DNA from: Burkholderiales bacterium | GTDB lineage: Bacteria > Pseudomonadota > Gammaproteobacteria > Burkholderiales > Burkholderiaceae_C | Direction: 5' to 3' | DNA length: 64,000 nt | Assembly: GCA_021732385.1 (NCBI GenBank) | Contig: JAKFVA010000003.1 | Span: 1 to 64,000 of the forward strand | Shown: piece by piece, positions 16,523 to 25,960 of the stretch | How the letters are laid out: each line of letters opens with the position of its first letter | Numbering within the stretch: position 1 is the first letter of the stretch | Program-made: the position numbers and the translations under genes | The notes under the pieces: generated by a model | Told to the model about the DNA's origin: nothing | Seen by the model: only the letters and a program-made list of their open reading frames with translations | Database searches by the model: none

Positions 16523-17134
16523 ATGCTGCCGCGCCTCATGAGTTTGTTTTTGCTGGCCTTGATCCGTGTCCTCACGGGTGCGCAAGCGCGCTGGTACGGC
16601 TGCCCGCCCAAGGCCGAGCAGCGCATTTACTTTGCCAACCACCAAAGCCATGCCGACTTGGTGCTGATCTGGGCCGCCCTGCCGCACGAACTGCGTGGCA
16701 TCACGCGCCCGATTGCTGCCAAAGACTACTGGACCGCCAGCCGCTTCAAAGAGTGGATTACCACCGAGGTATTCCACGCCATTTACGTTGACCGCAGCAA
16801 GACCACCGAGCAAGACCCGCTGGAGCCGCTGATTGACGCACTGGGCAATGGCGATTCCATCATCTTGTTTCCTGAGGGTACGCGCGGCTTTACTGAAGAG
16901 CCCCAGCCTTTCAAGGCCGGACTGTACAACCTAGCGCTCAAGTTCCCGCAGGTGGTGCTGGTACCCGCGTGGATCAACAACGTGCAGCGCGTCATGCCCA
17001 AAGGCGAGGTGATTCCGGTGCCGGTGCTGTGCTCGGTCACTTTTGGCGCGCCACTGCAACTGCAAGCGGGCGAAGAGCGCCGCGCGTTTTTAGACCGCGC
17101 CCGCCAGGCCGTCATTGCCTTGCGCGATGTCTAA
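16523..17134 (+). CDS. Lysophospholipid acyltransferase family protein
   Basis: A 203-aa PlsC-type acyltransferase. The catalytic HX4D motif is in NHQSHADLV (residues about 36-44), and FPEGTRG (about 114-120) forms the phosphate-binding motif. A hydrophobic N-terminus (LMSLFLLALIRVLTG) anchors it to the inner membrane. It probably acylates a lysophospholipid or a related lipid. It starts 5 bp after mtgA and is followed after 15 bp by a CdsA-like gene, so the pair could make phosphatidate and then CDP-diacylglycerol. Since housekeeping plsC and cdsA usually lie elsewhere, this is probably a paralogous pair; that is inference. Confidence 0.85.
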   Translation: MLPRLMSLFLLALIRVLTGAQARWYGCPPKAEQRIYFANHQSHADLVLIWAALPHELRGITRPIAAKDYWTASRFKEWITTEVFHAIYVDRSKTTEQDPLEPLIDALGNGDSIILFPEGTRGFTEEPQPFKAGLYNLALKFPQVVLVPAWINNVQRVMPKGEVIPVPVLCSVTFGAPLQLQAGEERRAFLDRARQAVIALRDV

Positions 17135-17149
17135 GGAGCAGCCCGATTC

Positions 17150-18148
17150 ATGAACGCGTTCCTGCGCAGTCTCACGCCCAGCCAGCAAATTGGCGCGCTG
17201 TTTCTGGTGGTATTTGGCCTGCTCCTGCTGGCCACCGTAGTGCTGTTTGTCAAGTCGCTGCGCGAGCGCAGTGACGATGCGGCGGGTGAGGCGCAGCGCC
17301 TGGCCCTGCACGATTTGCAGGGACTGCTGCGCACCTCGTGGCTGATGGCGGGCGTGTTCTGGCTGGGCTGGGCTTCAGGCGAGGGTGTGGCCACGCTGTT
17401 GTTTGCGGTGCTGGCATTTTTTGCGCTGCGCGAGTTCATCACCCTCTCACCCACAAGGCGCGGGGACCACCGCAGCCTGGTACTGGCATTTTTTGTTGTA
17501 CTGCCGGTGCAGTTTGCGTTGGTCTACACCGAGCGCTTTGACTTGTTCACCGTGTTTATTCCGGTCTACGCCTTTTTGGCTCTACCGGTGGTGAGCGCGC
17601 TAGCAGGTGACCCGCAGCGTTTTCTGGAACGTAACGCCAAGCTGCAGTGGGGCATTATGGTTTGCGTGTACGGTATGAGCCATGTCCCGGCGCTCTTGCT
17701 ATTGGACTTTCCGCGCTACGAAAACAAAAACGCTTTCTTGGTGTTTTTTCTGGTGTTTGTGGTGCAGGCCTGCATGGTGGTGCAGCACCTGGTGTCGCGC
17801 CAGCATGCGGCTAATGCACCCGCAGGCCCAGCACCTCGGATCAGCCAGAGCTTTCACTGGCGTAGCTGGCTCATTGGCGTGGCCACTGGGGGATTTTTGG
17901 GTGGCCTGCTGTCTACCTTTACGCCGTTCAAACCGGCGCAAGCGCTGGCCATGGCGCTGATTGCCTGCGTAGCCGGCTCGCTAGGCCATCTGGTGATGAA
18001 GGCCCTCAAGCGCGACCGCGGCGTGACGCACTGGGGCAGCCAGGGCCGTTCAGTCACTGGTGCCAGTGGCTTGCTGGACCGGGTCGATGCCCTGTGCTTT
18101 GCCGCACCAGTGTTTTTTCATTCGGTTCGCTGGTATTTTGGGCTGTGA
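17150..18148 (+). CDS. Phosphatidate cytidylyltransferase (CdsA-like)
   Basis: A 332-aa membrane protein with about eight hydrophobic segments. The C-terminal CDP-DAG synthase signature is readable: GHLVMKALKRDRGV followed by GASGLLDRVDAL (the DR...D pair), near residues 281-320. It would transfer CMP to phosphatidate to give CDP-diacylglycerol. The stretch between the KR and LLDRVD elements reads THWGSQGRSVTG instead of the usual K-D-x-G...PGHGG pattern, so it belongs to a divergent CdsA branch. It is directly downstream of an acyltransferase gene. A good AAGGAG Shine-Dalgarno lies before the ATG. Confidence 0.85.
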   Translation: MNAFLRSLTPSQQIGALFLVVFGLLLLATVVLFVKSLRERSDDAAGEAQRLALHDLQGLLRTSWLMAGVFWLGWASGEGVATLLFAVLAFFALREFITLSPTRRGDHRSLVLAFFVVLPVQFALVYTERFDLFTVFIPVYAFLALPVVSALAGDPQRFLERNAKLQWGIMVCVYGMSHVPALLLLDFPRYENKNAFLVFFLVFVVQACMVVQHLVSRQHAANAPAGPAPRISQSFHWRSWLIGVATGGFLGGLLSTFTPFKPAQALAMALIACVAGSLGHLVMKALKRDRGVTHWGSQGRSVTGASGLLDRVDALCFAAPVFFHSVRWYFGL

Positions 18149-18167
18149 GCGTGCTGCTTTTTTGCTA

Positions 18168-18290
18168 CTAGATATATAGTAATAATTGATAGCACGACCC
18201 GCACATCAGTAAAGAGAAAAAGCCACTTTTAATACATAAAAACAGCTGTTCATTTGTAATTTTCCCGATTTTTCAGCCTGCCAGGCCCTA
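18168..18290. repeat. MITE-like intergenic repeat, copy C (right end missing)
   Basis: Lies in the 181-bp gap between the CdsA-like gene and ruvC. The left terminus TTGATAGCACGACCCGCAC (about 18187-18205) is nearly identical to that of copy B (TTTGATAGCACGACCCGCAC). The flanking TGCTACTAGATATATAGT and the interior TAAAAACAG also match the other copies. The opposite terminus (GTGCGGGTACC) is not found before ruvC, so this copy is truncated. The gap may also hold the ruvC promoter, but none was clear. Confidence 0.55.
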
Positions 18291-18329
18291 AAAGGCCCCC
18301 AAACTGTCCAAAAGCCTTAAAACCAGCCC

Positions 18330-18878
18330 ATGCGAATCCTTGGCATTGACCCCGGCCTGCAAACCACCGGTTTTGGCGTGATTGACCAAGACGGCCAGGT
18401 GCTGCATTACGTAGCCAGCGGCACCATCCGCACCACACACCTGCCCACCGGCGATTTACCGGCGCGGCTGAAGGTGTTGTTTGATGGCGTGGCCGAGGTG
18501 GTAGCGCGCTACCAGCCCGAGGCGACGGCGGTGGAGATTGTGTTTGTCAACGTCAACCCGCAGTCCACCTTGCTGCTGGGACAAGCCCGCGGAGCCTGCC
18601 TGTGCGCGTTGGTGAACGCCAACTTGCCTGTGGCCGAATACACCGCGCTGCAAATGAAAAAGGCCATCGTCGGCCACGGCAAGGCAGCCAAGAGTCAGGT
18701 GCAGGAGATGGTCAAGCGCCTGCTCAAGCTACCCGGCCTGCCCGGCAGCGACGCCGCCGATGCGCTGGGGCTGGCGATTGCGCATGCGCATGTGGGCGGG
18801 GCCATGGCCAAACTGGCGGCTGCTGCGCCATTGGCACGGCGCTCAAGCGCCATGTTCAAGGCCGGGCGCAGCTATTGA
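18330..18878 (+). CDS. ruvC: Crossover junction endodeoxyribonuclease RuvC
   Basis: A 182-aa Holliday-junction resolvase. [19 protein letters not shown] at the N-terminus provides the first catalytic Asp; [20 protein letters not shown] (residues about 69-88) carries the conserved Glu; [14 protein letters not shown] near residues 141-154 provides the last Asp cluster. It acts with RuvAB in recombination repair. ruvAB is not adjacent in this window, which is common in the order. The gene converges with lpxC and its small downstream gene. Confidence 0.96.
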   Translation: MRILGIDPGLQTTGFGVIDQDGQVLHYVASGTIRTTHLPTGDLPARLKVLFDGVAEVVARYQPEATAVEIVFVNVNPQSTLLLGQARGACLCALVNANLPVAEYTALQMKKAIVGHGKAAKSQVQEMVKRLLKLPGLPGSDAADALGLAIAHAHVGGAMAKLAAAAPLARRSSAMFKAGRSY

Positions 18879-18888
18879 ACCTAGGCGC

Positions 18889-19065
18889 TTAGCCGATGCG
18901 CTGCAAGATCAGCACAGCAAAAAACAGCAGGCCAGCGGCCACGGTCCATTTCAGAATGGTTAGGCCCAGGTGCTTGAAGCGGGCTTGGCCTGTACCTGCG
19001 TAAAACGCGAACGACACCGCACTGGCAACCAGCAGCAGCAATACCGCCCAGCGCAACAGCAGCAT
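18889..19065 (-). CDS. Small membrane protein downstream of lpxC (58 aa)
   Basis: A 58-aa frame beginning MLLLRWAVLLLLVASAVSF and ending AVLILQRIG. It has two hydrophobic segments, residues about 3-21 and 39-54, separated by a short basic loop (GQARFKHLGL), the shape of a two-helix inner-membrane protein. Its ATG lies 2 bp after the lpxC stop, so it would be translated from the end of the dcw transcript; the stop lies 10 bp from the ruvC stop. I do not recognise the family and give no function. The even hydrophobic pattern and tight coupling support a real gene, but its small size keeps this moderate. Confidence 0.6.
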   Translation of the reverse strand: MLLLRWAVLLLLVASAVSFAFYAGTGQARFKHLGLTILKWTVAAGLLFFAVLILQRIG

Positions 19066-19067
19066 GG

Positions 19068-19991
19068 CTACCAGGCCCGTGCGACTTGCGCAAAACCACG
19101 TGGCGCCTGGGCTTCATCGTCAAACGTGGCCAGCTCCCAGGCTTGCGGGCGCGACAGCAGTTCACGCAGCAGGCGGTTGTTCAGCGCATGGCCGGAGCGA
19201 AAGGCGCTGTAGGCGGCCAGCAACGGCTTGCCCAGCAGGTGCAAGTCGCCCATGGCGTCGAGGATTTTGTGCTTCACAAATTCGTCGTCATAGCGCAGGC
19301 CCTCGCTGTTGAGCACCTTGTAGTCGTCCATCACGATGGCGTTGTCGAGCCCGCCACCCAGGGCTAGGCCGTTGGCACGCATCATTTCAACGTCTTTGGT
19401 GAAGCCGAAGGTGCGGGCGCGGGCAATGTCGCGGCTGTAGTTGCCCACGCTCAAGTCAAACTCCACGCGCTGGCCGGTGGAATCGACCGCAGGGTGGTCA
19501 AAGTCGATTTCAAAACTCAGTTTGTAGCCGTGATAGGGCGTAAGCCGCGCCCATTTGGCATTGGGGCCTTCGCCTTCGCGCACTTCCACCGGCTGTGTGA
19601 CGCGGACAAAGCGTTTGGGCGCTTTCTGCAATTGGATGCCCGCGCTTTGCAGCAAAAATACAAACGAAGCGGCCGAGCCGTCCAGAATCGGCACTTCTTC
19701 GGCGGTAATGTCGACGTATAGGTTGTCGAGCCCCAGCCCGGCGCAGGCTGACATCAGGTGCTCCACGGTATGCACCTTGGCCCCTTGCGCTGAAATGGTG
19801 GACGCCAGCCGCGTATCCGTCACCGCCAGTGCGGTGATAGGAATGTCCACCGGCTCGGGCAGGTCAACCCGGCGGAACACAATGCCGGTGTCAGGCTGGG
19901 CAGGCCGCAGCGTCAGCTCAACGCGCTGGCCGCTGTGCAGGCCCACGCCCACCGCATGGGTAATGGATTTTAGGGTGCGTTGCTGGAGCAT
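19068..19991 (-). CDS. lpxC: UDP-3-O-acyl-N-acetylglucosamine deacetylase
   Basis: A 307-aa zinc deacetylase, the committed step of lipid A synthesis. Residues seen: [18 protein letters not shown] (zinc His and catalytic Glu, about 73-90), the [15 protein letters not shown] block (zinc His and Asp, about 234-248) and RSGHALNN with the catalytic His near 265. Length matches the family (about 305). It is the last conserved gene of the dcw cluster, starting 9 bp after ftsZ and followed by a 58-aa membrane protein. Confidence 0.97.
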   Translation of the reverse strand: MLQQRTLKSITHAVGVGLHSGQRVELTLRPAQPDTGIVFRRVDLPEPVDIPITALAVTDTRLASTISAQGAKVHTVEHLMSACAGLGLDNLYVDITAEEVPILDGSAASFVFLLQSAGIQLQKAPKRFVRVTQPVEVREGEGPNAKWARLTPYHGYKLSFEIDFDHPAVDSTGQRVEFDLSVGNYSRDIARARTFGFTKDVEMMRANGLALGGGLDNAIVMDDYKVLNSEGLRYDDEFVKHKILDAMGDLHLLGKPLLAAYSAFRSGHALNNRLLRELLSRPQAWELATFDDEAQAPRGFAQVARAW

Positions 19992-20000
19992 CTCATGATT

Positions 20001-21230
20001 TTAGTCGGCCTGTTTGCGCAAGAACGCCGGGATCTCAAAATCGTCCATGCCGCCTGAGGACAATGCATCCACCTTGGCCGCAGCCTGCATGCGGTTGGGG
20101 TTGGTGCGCCATACGCTGGGCACCGTCATGCTGTTGTAGTCCACCCCGGTGGCCGCACCCGTGGGTCCACTCGAGCCCAGCACGGTGTTGAGGGTGGGGA
20201 TTTGCACAGGCATGTTGTCGGTGCCGGTTCGCAGCACAGGCTGCAACTGTGGCGGGCTGCGGCGGATGCCAGGACGCGACAGGCCGGTGGCTACCACGGT
20301 CACGCGAATCTGGTCACCCAACTCTTCATCATGCGCGGTGCCATAAATCACATGCGCATCGGGCGAGGCGTAGGCGCGGATGGTATTCATGGCCGTTTTG
20401 GATTCGCTCAGTTTAAGTGAGCCTTTGGCGGCTGAAATCAGCACCAGCACACCTTTGGCACCCGACAGGTCAATGCCCTCCAGCAGCGGGCAGGCAATTG
20501 CCTGTTCAGCGGCAATGCGCGCACGGTCCGGCCCGTTGGCAACCGCCGTGCCCATCATGGCCTTGCCAGGCTCGCCCATCACGGTGCGTACGTCTTCAAA
20601 GTCGACGTTAACGTTGCCAGGCACATTGATGATCTCGGCAATACCACCGACGGCGTTTTTCAGCACGTCGTTGGCGTGTGAAAACGCCTCGTCCTCGCTG
20701 ATGTCGTCGCCCAGCACCTCGAGCAGCTTTTCGTTCAGCACAATGATGAGCGAGTCAACATTGGCTTCCAGTTCGGCCAAACCCGTTTCGGCATTGGTCA
20801 TACGGCGTCCGCCTTCCCACTCAAACGGCTTGGTCACTACGCCTACAGTCAAAATACCCATTTCACGTGCTACACGGGCAATCACGGGCGCAGCACCTGT
20901 GCCCGTGCCGCCACCCATACCCGCCGTGATAAACAGCATGTGCGCACCGTCTATGGCCGCACGGATGTCTTCCACCGCAGTTTCGGCGGCCTCACGACCT
21001 TTCTCGGGTTTGCTGCCAGCGCCCAGACCGTTGGTGCCCAGCTGAATGGTGCGGTGCGCGCTGCTGCGGCCCAGTGCTTGCGCATCGGTATTGGCGCACA
21101 CAAATTCCACGCCCTGCACATGGCGGCTGATCATGTGCTCGACTGCGTTGCCGCCGCCGCCACCCACGCCAATCACCTTGATCTGCGTACCCAGGTGAAA
21201 TTCTCCAACTTCAATCATTTCGATGCTCAT
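20001..21230 (-). CDS. ftsZ: Cell division protein FtsZ
   Basis: A 409-aa tubulin-like GTPase that assembles the division ring. The N-terminal VIGVGGGGGNAVEHMI loop, the tubulin signature GGGTGTGAAPVIA (about 105-117) and the T7-loop region NVDFEDVRTVM are complete. A flexible linker rich in P/T/G leads to the conserved C-terminal peptide DDFEIPAFLRKQAD that binds FtsA and ZipA. A strong AAAGGAG Shine-Dalgarno lies 7-8 bp before the ATG. The 178-bp gap to ftsA is the largest within the ftsQAZ part and could hold an ftsZ promoter, although no good -35/-10 pair was seen. Confidence 0.98.
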   Translation of the reverse strand: MSIEMIEVGEFHLGTQIKVIGVGGGGGNAVEHMISRHVQGVEFVCANTDAQALGRSSAHRTIQLGTNGLGAGSKPEKGREAAETAVEDIRAAIDGAHMLFITAGMGGGTGTGAAPVIARVAREMGILTVGVVTKPFEWEGGRRMTNAETGLAELEANVDSLIIVLNEKLLEVLGDDISEDEAFSHANDVLKNAVGGIAEIINVPGNVNVDFEDVRTVMGEPGKAMMGTAVANGPDRARIAAEQAIACPLLEGIDLSGAKGVLVLISAAKGSLKLSESKTAMNTIRAYASPDAHVIYGTAHDEELGDQIRVTVVATGLSRPGIRRSPPQLQPVLRTGTDNMPVQIPTLNTVLGSSGPTGAATGVDYNSMTVPSVWRTNPNRMQAAAKVDALSSGGMDDFEIPAFLRKQAD

Positions 21231-21408
21231 GGTGTAACTCCTTTAATGCGTTGCTGTATGTACTGGTGGTTGGCTGTTTTTGCACAGGTTCTTGAAAGCG
21301 GCACACCTTGTCCTGGCGGGCCGGTGCAGCGGCATCGCCTCGGCGGACTGGCACGTGACAGCCAAGCCTTGCGACTGGCAAAGTGAAGTTGGAGTGGATG
21401 GCTGCACA

Positions 21409-22638
21409 TCAGAAGTTCCCCACAAACCAGTCTTTGGCGCGATCCAGCGCTGTGCGCATGGAACCGTACTTTTGCGCCTGTTTGAAGCCGCGCAGTCGGG
21501 TCATGCGCGCTTCTTCCAGCAAGCCCATGACAGTGGCAGCGCGCTCATGCGCCACCATATCGGCCAGGGCGCTGTTGTAGCGGGGTTTGCCGCGGCGTAC
21601 CGGTTTGAGAAAGATGTCTTCGCCCAGCTCAACCATGCCGGGCATGATGGCGCTGCCACCGGTAATCACAATGCCCGACGAGATGACTTCTTCAAAGCCT
21701 GAGTCACGGATGACATGCTGCACCAGTGAGAATATTTCTTCCACACGCGGTTCAATCACACCAGCCAGTACCTGACGGCTGAGCATGCGCGGTGGCCGAT
21801 CGCCCAGACCGGGCACCTCGACCTGCACCTCGGGGTCTGCCAGCAACTGCTTGGCACAGCCGTTGTCCACCTTGATGTCCTCGGCGTCCTTGGTCGGCGT
21901 GCGCAGCGCCATGGCAATGTCGCTGGTGATGAGGTCGCCCGCAATCGGAATCACTGCGGTGTGCCGAATCGAGCCGTAGGTGAAGATTGCTACGTCGGTG
22001 GTGCCCGCGCCAATATCGACCAGCACCACGCCCAGTTCACGCTCGTCCTGACTCAGCACCGACAGGCTCGAGGCCTGCGGATTAAGCATCAGGTGTTCGA
22101 CCTCCAGGCCACAGCGCCGCACGCACTTGATGATGTTCTCGGCCGCGCTTTGCGCACCGGTGACGATGTGCACCTTGGCCTCCAGCCGGATGCCGCTCAT
22201 ACCCACCGGCTCTTTCACCGCCTGGCCGTCAATGATGAATTCCTGCGGCTCCACCAGCAGCAAGCGCTGGTCACTGGGGATATTGATAGCCCTGGCGGTT
22301 TCCATCACGCGCGCCACATCGGTGGGCGTAACCTCTTTGTCCTTGATAGCCACCATGCCGCCCGAATTCAGACCACGAATATGGCTGCCGGTGATACCGG
22401 TGTAGACCCGCGTGATCTTGCAGTCGGCCATCAGCTCGGCTTCTTTCAGCGCCTGTTGGATGCTTTGAACGGTGGCGTCAATATTCACTACGACGCCTCG
22501 CTTGAGGCCGCTGCTTGGGGCTACGCCCAGCCCGGCCAGCTTGAGCTCTCCGCCAGCTTGCACCTCGGCTACCACCACCATCACCTTGGCTGTGCCAATG
22601 TCCAGTCCCACCACCAAATCTTTGTATTCTTTTGCCAT
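21409..22638 (-). CDS. ftsA: Cell division protein FtsA
   Basis: A 409-aa actin-like ATPase that ties FtsZ to the membrane. VVGLDIGTAKVMVVVAEV (phosphate-1 loop), VVLVDIGAGTTDVAIF (phosphate-2, about residues 201-216) and SGIVITGGSAIMPGM (adenosine loop, about 334-348) are present. The C-terminal amphipathic helix is visible as DRAKDWFVGNF. It starts 9 bp after ftsQ and precedes ftsZ. Confidence 0.98.
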   Translation of the reverse strand: MAKEYKDLVVGLDIGTAKVMVVVAEVQAGGELKLAGLGVAPSSGLKRGVVVNIDATVQSIQQALKEAELMADCKITRVYTGITGSHIRGLNSGGMVAIKDKEVTPTDVARVMETARAINIPSDQRLLLVEPQEFIIDGQAVKEPVGMSGIRLEAKVHIVTGAQSAAENIIKCVRRCGLEVEHLMLNPQASSLSVLSQDERELGVVLVDIGAGTTDVAIFTYGSIRHTAVIPIAGDLITSDIAMALRTPTKDAEDIKVDNGCAKQLLADPEVQVEVPGLGDRPPRMLSRQVLAGVIEPRVEEIFSLVQHVIRDSGFEEVISSGIVITGGSAIMPGMVELGEDIFLKPVRRGKPRYNSALADMVAHERAATVMGLLEEARMTRLRGFKQAQKYGSMRTALDRAKDWFVGNF

Positions 22639-22647
22639 GTGTTTCGC

Positions 22648-23475
22648 CTATTTTTTCGTGCTGTCTTGGGCCAGCGTGCTAACACCCCGCAGCCGCAAGG
22701 CATAGCCGTCGTTGTGCCGCAGATCCGCAAATTCCAGCGTGTTGACGCGCCGCCCATAACGGCTGGCAACCTGCGTCAAGGTGGCCACAAAACGCTGCGT
22801 CCGCGCCACTACTTCTTGCGGTGTACCGCGGCCCAGTTCCAAGGCGGCACCGCTATCCAGGACGGCGCGCCAGCCGCCGCGCCCAGACAGGTGCAATTGC
22901 TCAACAGCCATATCCAGCGGCTGCAACACGCCAAGCAGTTCCCGGTACATCGCCAGCACCAATGCTGATTGACCGTCAGGCCCGCTTAAACGCGGCAAGT
23001 CGGCTTGCTCCAGGTCGCCGACATTGGCCTCGAACACCTCGCCCAAACTGTTGACCAGGCGTGGCTCACTTTCGGTTCCCCACAAGGCCTCGGGCTGGTG
23101 TTCTTGTAAAACCACGCGCAGGCGGTTGGGAAATTCACGCCGCACCACGGCATGGCGCACCCAAGGCACGGCTTCAAACGCGCTACGCGCCTGCGCCAGA
23201 TCGAGCGTGAGAAAGTTACCGGTCAGCCGCGGCGCGGTGTTTGCACGCAAAGTCAGGGCATTGTTGTGCGTCACATCGCCTTGCACCGTGATGGCACGCA
23301 GGACAAAGGCTGGGTGCCGCAGCACCCAGTTGCCTGCGCTACACAGCAACACGGTTGCAAACACCAGCAGGAGTGCGGTTGCCGTCAAACGCATCAGCCT
23401 GACATCCATGGGTAGGCCAGTGCTTTGCAATACACGATCCCCACTCAGCCTGGTGCCAGCCAACAAGTTCCTCAT
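22648..23475 (-). CDS. ftsQ: Cell division protein FtsQ
   Basis: A 275-aa bitopic protein of the FtsQBL complex. A membrane helix ([19 protein letters not shown], residues about 29-48) is followed by the POTRA domain beginning [22 protein letters not shown] and a beta domain. The ATG at 23475 overlaps the ddl stop by 4 bp; an internal ATG at 23409 would start shortly before the membrane helix and is an alternative. Position between ddl and ftsA is canonical. Confidence 0.95.
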   Translation of the reverse strand: MRNLLAGTRLSGDRVLQSTGLPMDVRLMRLTATALLLVFATVLLCSAGNWVLRHPAFVLRAITVQGDVTHNNALTLRANTAPRLTGNFLTLDLAQARSAFEAVPWVRHAVVRREFPNRLRVVLQEHQPEALWGTESEPRLVNSLGEVFEANVGDLEQADLPRLSGPDGQSALVLAMYRELLGVLQPLDMAVEQLHLSGRGGWRAVLDSGAALELGRGTPQEVVARTQRFVATLTQVASRYGRRVNTLEFADLRHNDGYALRLRGVSTLAQDSTKK

Positions 23476-24521
23476 GAGCGGGCCTCCACAGGCAAGCGGT
23501 AGTCAAGCCCGGCACGGCTGAGCAACTGCAGGCACAGCGCTTCATAGCTGATGCCAGCCGCTTTGGCGGCCATGGGCATCAGTGAATGGCTGGTCATGCC
23601 TGGTGCCGTGTTGAGTTCCAACAAAAACGGGGCACGGTCGCTGGCGCGAATCATCAAATCAACCCGGCCCCAACCGCGGCAACCCACAGCACGGTAAGCC
23701 GCCAGTGCCAGGCGCTGTATCTCGCGCTCTTCCTGTTCGGGCAAGCCGCTGGGGCACAGATACTGCACAGCGTTGGTGAAGTATTTGTTCTGGTAGTCGT
23801 AAGCCCCCTGCGGCGCAAGGATGCGAATCACTGGCAAGGCAATAGCGCCATCGCCTGCACCATCGTTAAGACCAAAACCACCGCCAAAATCCAAACCGGC
23901 AGCTTGTCCACCGCGGTTGCTGTCTTGCAACTCCACCACGGCGCAGGTAACTTCTTCGCCCTGAATAAACGCCTCACACAATACCGTGGGGTCATAGTTG
24001 GCTGATAGAGCAACGGCTTGCGAAAATTGGTCGACTTGGGAAACTTTGGTGATACCCAGCGACGATCCTTCATGTGGTGGCTTGACCATCAGCGGCAGGC
24101 CCAGGCGCTGTAGCACGGCTTGCTGATGCAGGGCCTGCTGCTGATGAGGCGGCAGGCTGACGTAATCTGGCGTAGGCAGGCCGTCGGCACGCCAAATGCG
24201 CTTGGTCATGATTTTGTCCATGGCAATGCTGGATGCCATGACGCCGGAGCCGGTATACGGTATGCCCAGCAATTCCAACGCGCCCTGTACCGTGCCGTCT
24301 TCACCATAACGGCCATGCAAAGCAATGAAGCAGCATTTGAAGCCATCACGCCGCAATTCAAGCAGTTCACGCTGCGAAGGATCAAACGCATAAGCGTCGA
24401 CACCCTGTGCGCGCAAAGCTTGCAGCACGCCCGTGCCTGACATCAAAGATATGTCGCGCTCGGCCGATTGACCACCCATCAAAACCGCCACTTTGCCCAA
24501 ATCCGTAGTGGTCTGGCTCAT
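23472..24521 (-). CDS. ddl: D-alanine--D-alanine ligase
   Basis: A 349-aa ATP-grasp ligase that makes the D-Ala-D-Ala dipeptide for MurF. Seen: [20 protein letters not shown] at the N-terminus, [11 protein letters not shown] (about 67-77), [16 protein letters not shown] (about 86-101), the [14 protein letters not shown] lid and the metal-binding [16 protein letters not shown] near the C-terminus. The ATG at 24521 overlaps the murC stop (ATGA) and gives the usual DdlB length; a longer frame extends into murC but is not supported. Confidence 0.97.
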   Translation of the reverse strand: MSQTTTDLGKVAVLMGGQSAERDISLMSGTGVLQALRAQGVDAYAFDPSQRELLELRRDGFKCCFIALHGRYGEDGTVQGALELLGIPYTGSGVMASSIAMDKIMTKRIWRADGLPTPDYVSLPPHQQQALHQQAVLQRLGLPLMVKPPHEGSSLGITKVSQVDQFSQAVALSANYDPTVLCEAFIQGEEVTCAVVELQDSNRGGQAAGLDFGGGFGLNDGAGDGAIALPVIRILAPQGAYDYQNKYFTNAVQYLCPSGLPEQEEREIQRLALAAYRAVGCRGWGRVDLMIRASDRAPFLLELNTAPGMTSHSLMPMAAKAAGISYEALCLQLLSRAGLDYRLPVEARS

Positions 24522-25960
24522 GACATACCGCCCGTGACCGCAGAGGGTGGATTGTTTTGCAGCATTTGCTGAAGCTTGCCAGGCACTTGGCCAATTGAAC
24601 CGGCGCCCATGCACAACACCACATCACCGGCTCGTACCGTCTGCACAATCGCATCAGGCATGGCATCGATATCGTCGACAAACAGCGGTTCAATCTGTCC
24701 AGCCACCCGCAAAGCGCGCGCGAGGGAACGGCCGTCGGCCGCCACTATCGGTGCTTCACCCGCGGCATATACCTCGCCCAGCAGCACGGTGTCGGCAAGG
24801 CCCAATACCTTGACGAAATCCTCAAAGCAGTCGCGCGTACGGCTGTAACGGTGCGGCTGGAAAGCCAGCACCAGCCGCTGACCAGGAAAGGCACCACGCG
24901 CTGCTTCCAGCGTGGCAGCGATTTCCACCGGATGGTGGCCATAGTCTTCGATCACGGTGAAGGTGCCACTGCTTTTGCTGGCCTGTATAGGTAGCTCGCC
25001 ATAACTCTGAAAGCGCCGCCCGACGCCTTTGAATTCGGCCAGCGCCTTCAAAAGCGCCGCATCGGGCACATTCAATTCAACAGCCACAGCAATCACTGAC
25101 AGGGCATTTAAAACATTGTGCTGGCCGGCAAGGTTAAGTACTACCTGCAAATCGGGCAAGGTGACACCGTTGCGGCGCTGCGCAGTGAAATGCATTTGTG
25201 TGCCTACGGCACGCACGTTCAGCGCGCGTACCTGCGCATCTTCACCAAAACCGTAGCTGGTGACCGGGCACGACACCTCAGGCACTATGCTGCGCACCGC
25301 TGCATCGTCAGTGCACAAGATGGCTGTGCCATAAAAGGGCATGCGATGCAAAAAGTCCACAAAGGCCTGCTTGAGTTTGCCAAAGTCGTGGCCGTAGGTG
25401 GCCATGTGGTCGGCATCGATGTTGGTCACTACAGCCATCACCGGCAGCAGGTTCAAGAATGAGGCGTCGGATTCGTCGGCCTCAACCACGATGTAGTCGC
25501 CCGCACCCAGCTTGGCATTGGCGCCTACGCTGTTCAAGCGCCCACCAATTACAAAAGTTGGATCCAGCCCGGCTTCAGCTAACACGCTGGCCACCAGGCT
25601 GGTAGTGGTGGTTTTGCCGTGGGTGCCCGCTATGGCGATGCCTTGCTTGAGACGCATCAACTCGGCCAGCATTAGCGCCCGCGGCACCACGGGTATTTTT
25701 TTCTCGCGCGCAGCCAACACTTCGGGGTTATCGGCTTGCACCGCTGTGGAAGTGACCACTGCATCGGCTAGATCAAGGTGACTGGCCGCATGACCGATAT
25801 AAGTTTTGATGCCCATGCTTGACAGGCGTTGCAAGGTGGCACTGCCAGCCAAGTCAGAGCCGCTGATGGCATACCCGAGGTTGTGTAGCACCTCTGCAAT
25901 GCCAGACATGCCAGCGCCGCCGATGCCGACAAAATGAATATGGCGAATGGCGTGCTTCAT
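24518..25960 (-). CDS. murC: UDP-N-acetylmuramate--L-alanine ligase
   Basis: A 480-aa Mur ligase that adds L-Ala to UDP-MurNAc. [22 protein letters not shown] at the N-terminus is the MurC-type UDP-binding loop; the P-loop [14 protein letters not shown] is near residues 110-123; [12 protein letters not shown] and [14 protein letters not shown] are further family blocks. Overlaps with murG upstream and ddl downstream are both 4 bp. Confidence 0.98.
   Translation of the reverse strand: MKHAIRHIHFVGIGGAGMSGIAEVLHNLGYAISGSDLAGSATLQRLSSMGIKTYIGHAASHLDLADAVVTSTAVQADNPEVLAAREKKIPVVPRALMLAELMRLKQGIAIAGTHGKTTTTSLVASVLAEAGLDPTFVIGGRLNSVGANAKLGAGDYIVVEADESDASFLNLLPVMAVVTNIDADHMATYGHDFGKLKQAFVDFLHRMPFYGTAILCTDDAAVRSIVPEVSCPVTSYGFGEDAQVRALNVRAVGTQMHFTAQRRNGVTLPDLQVVLNLAGQHNVLNALSVIAVAVELNVPDAALLKALAEFKGVGRRFQSYGELPIQASKSSGTFTVIEDYGHHPVEIAATLEAARGAFPGQRLVLAFQPHRYSRTRDCFEDFVKVLGLADTVLLGEVYAAGEAPIVAADGRSLARALRVAGQIEPLFVDDIDAMPDAIVQTVRAGDVVLCMGAGSIGQVPGKLQQMLQNNPPSAVTGGMS

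Noticed and set aside
21231-21408. Possible ftsZ promoter in the ftsA-ftsZ gap
   Set aside because: No -35/-10 pair with acceptable spacing could be picked by eye; only the ribosome-binding site is clear.
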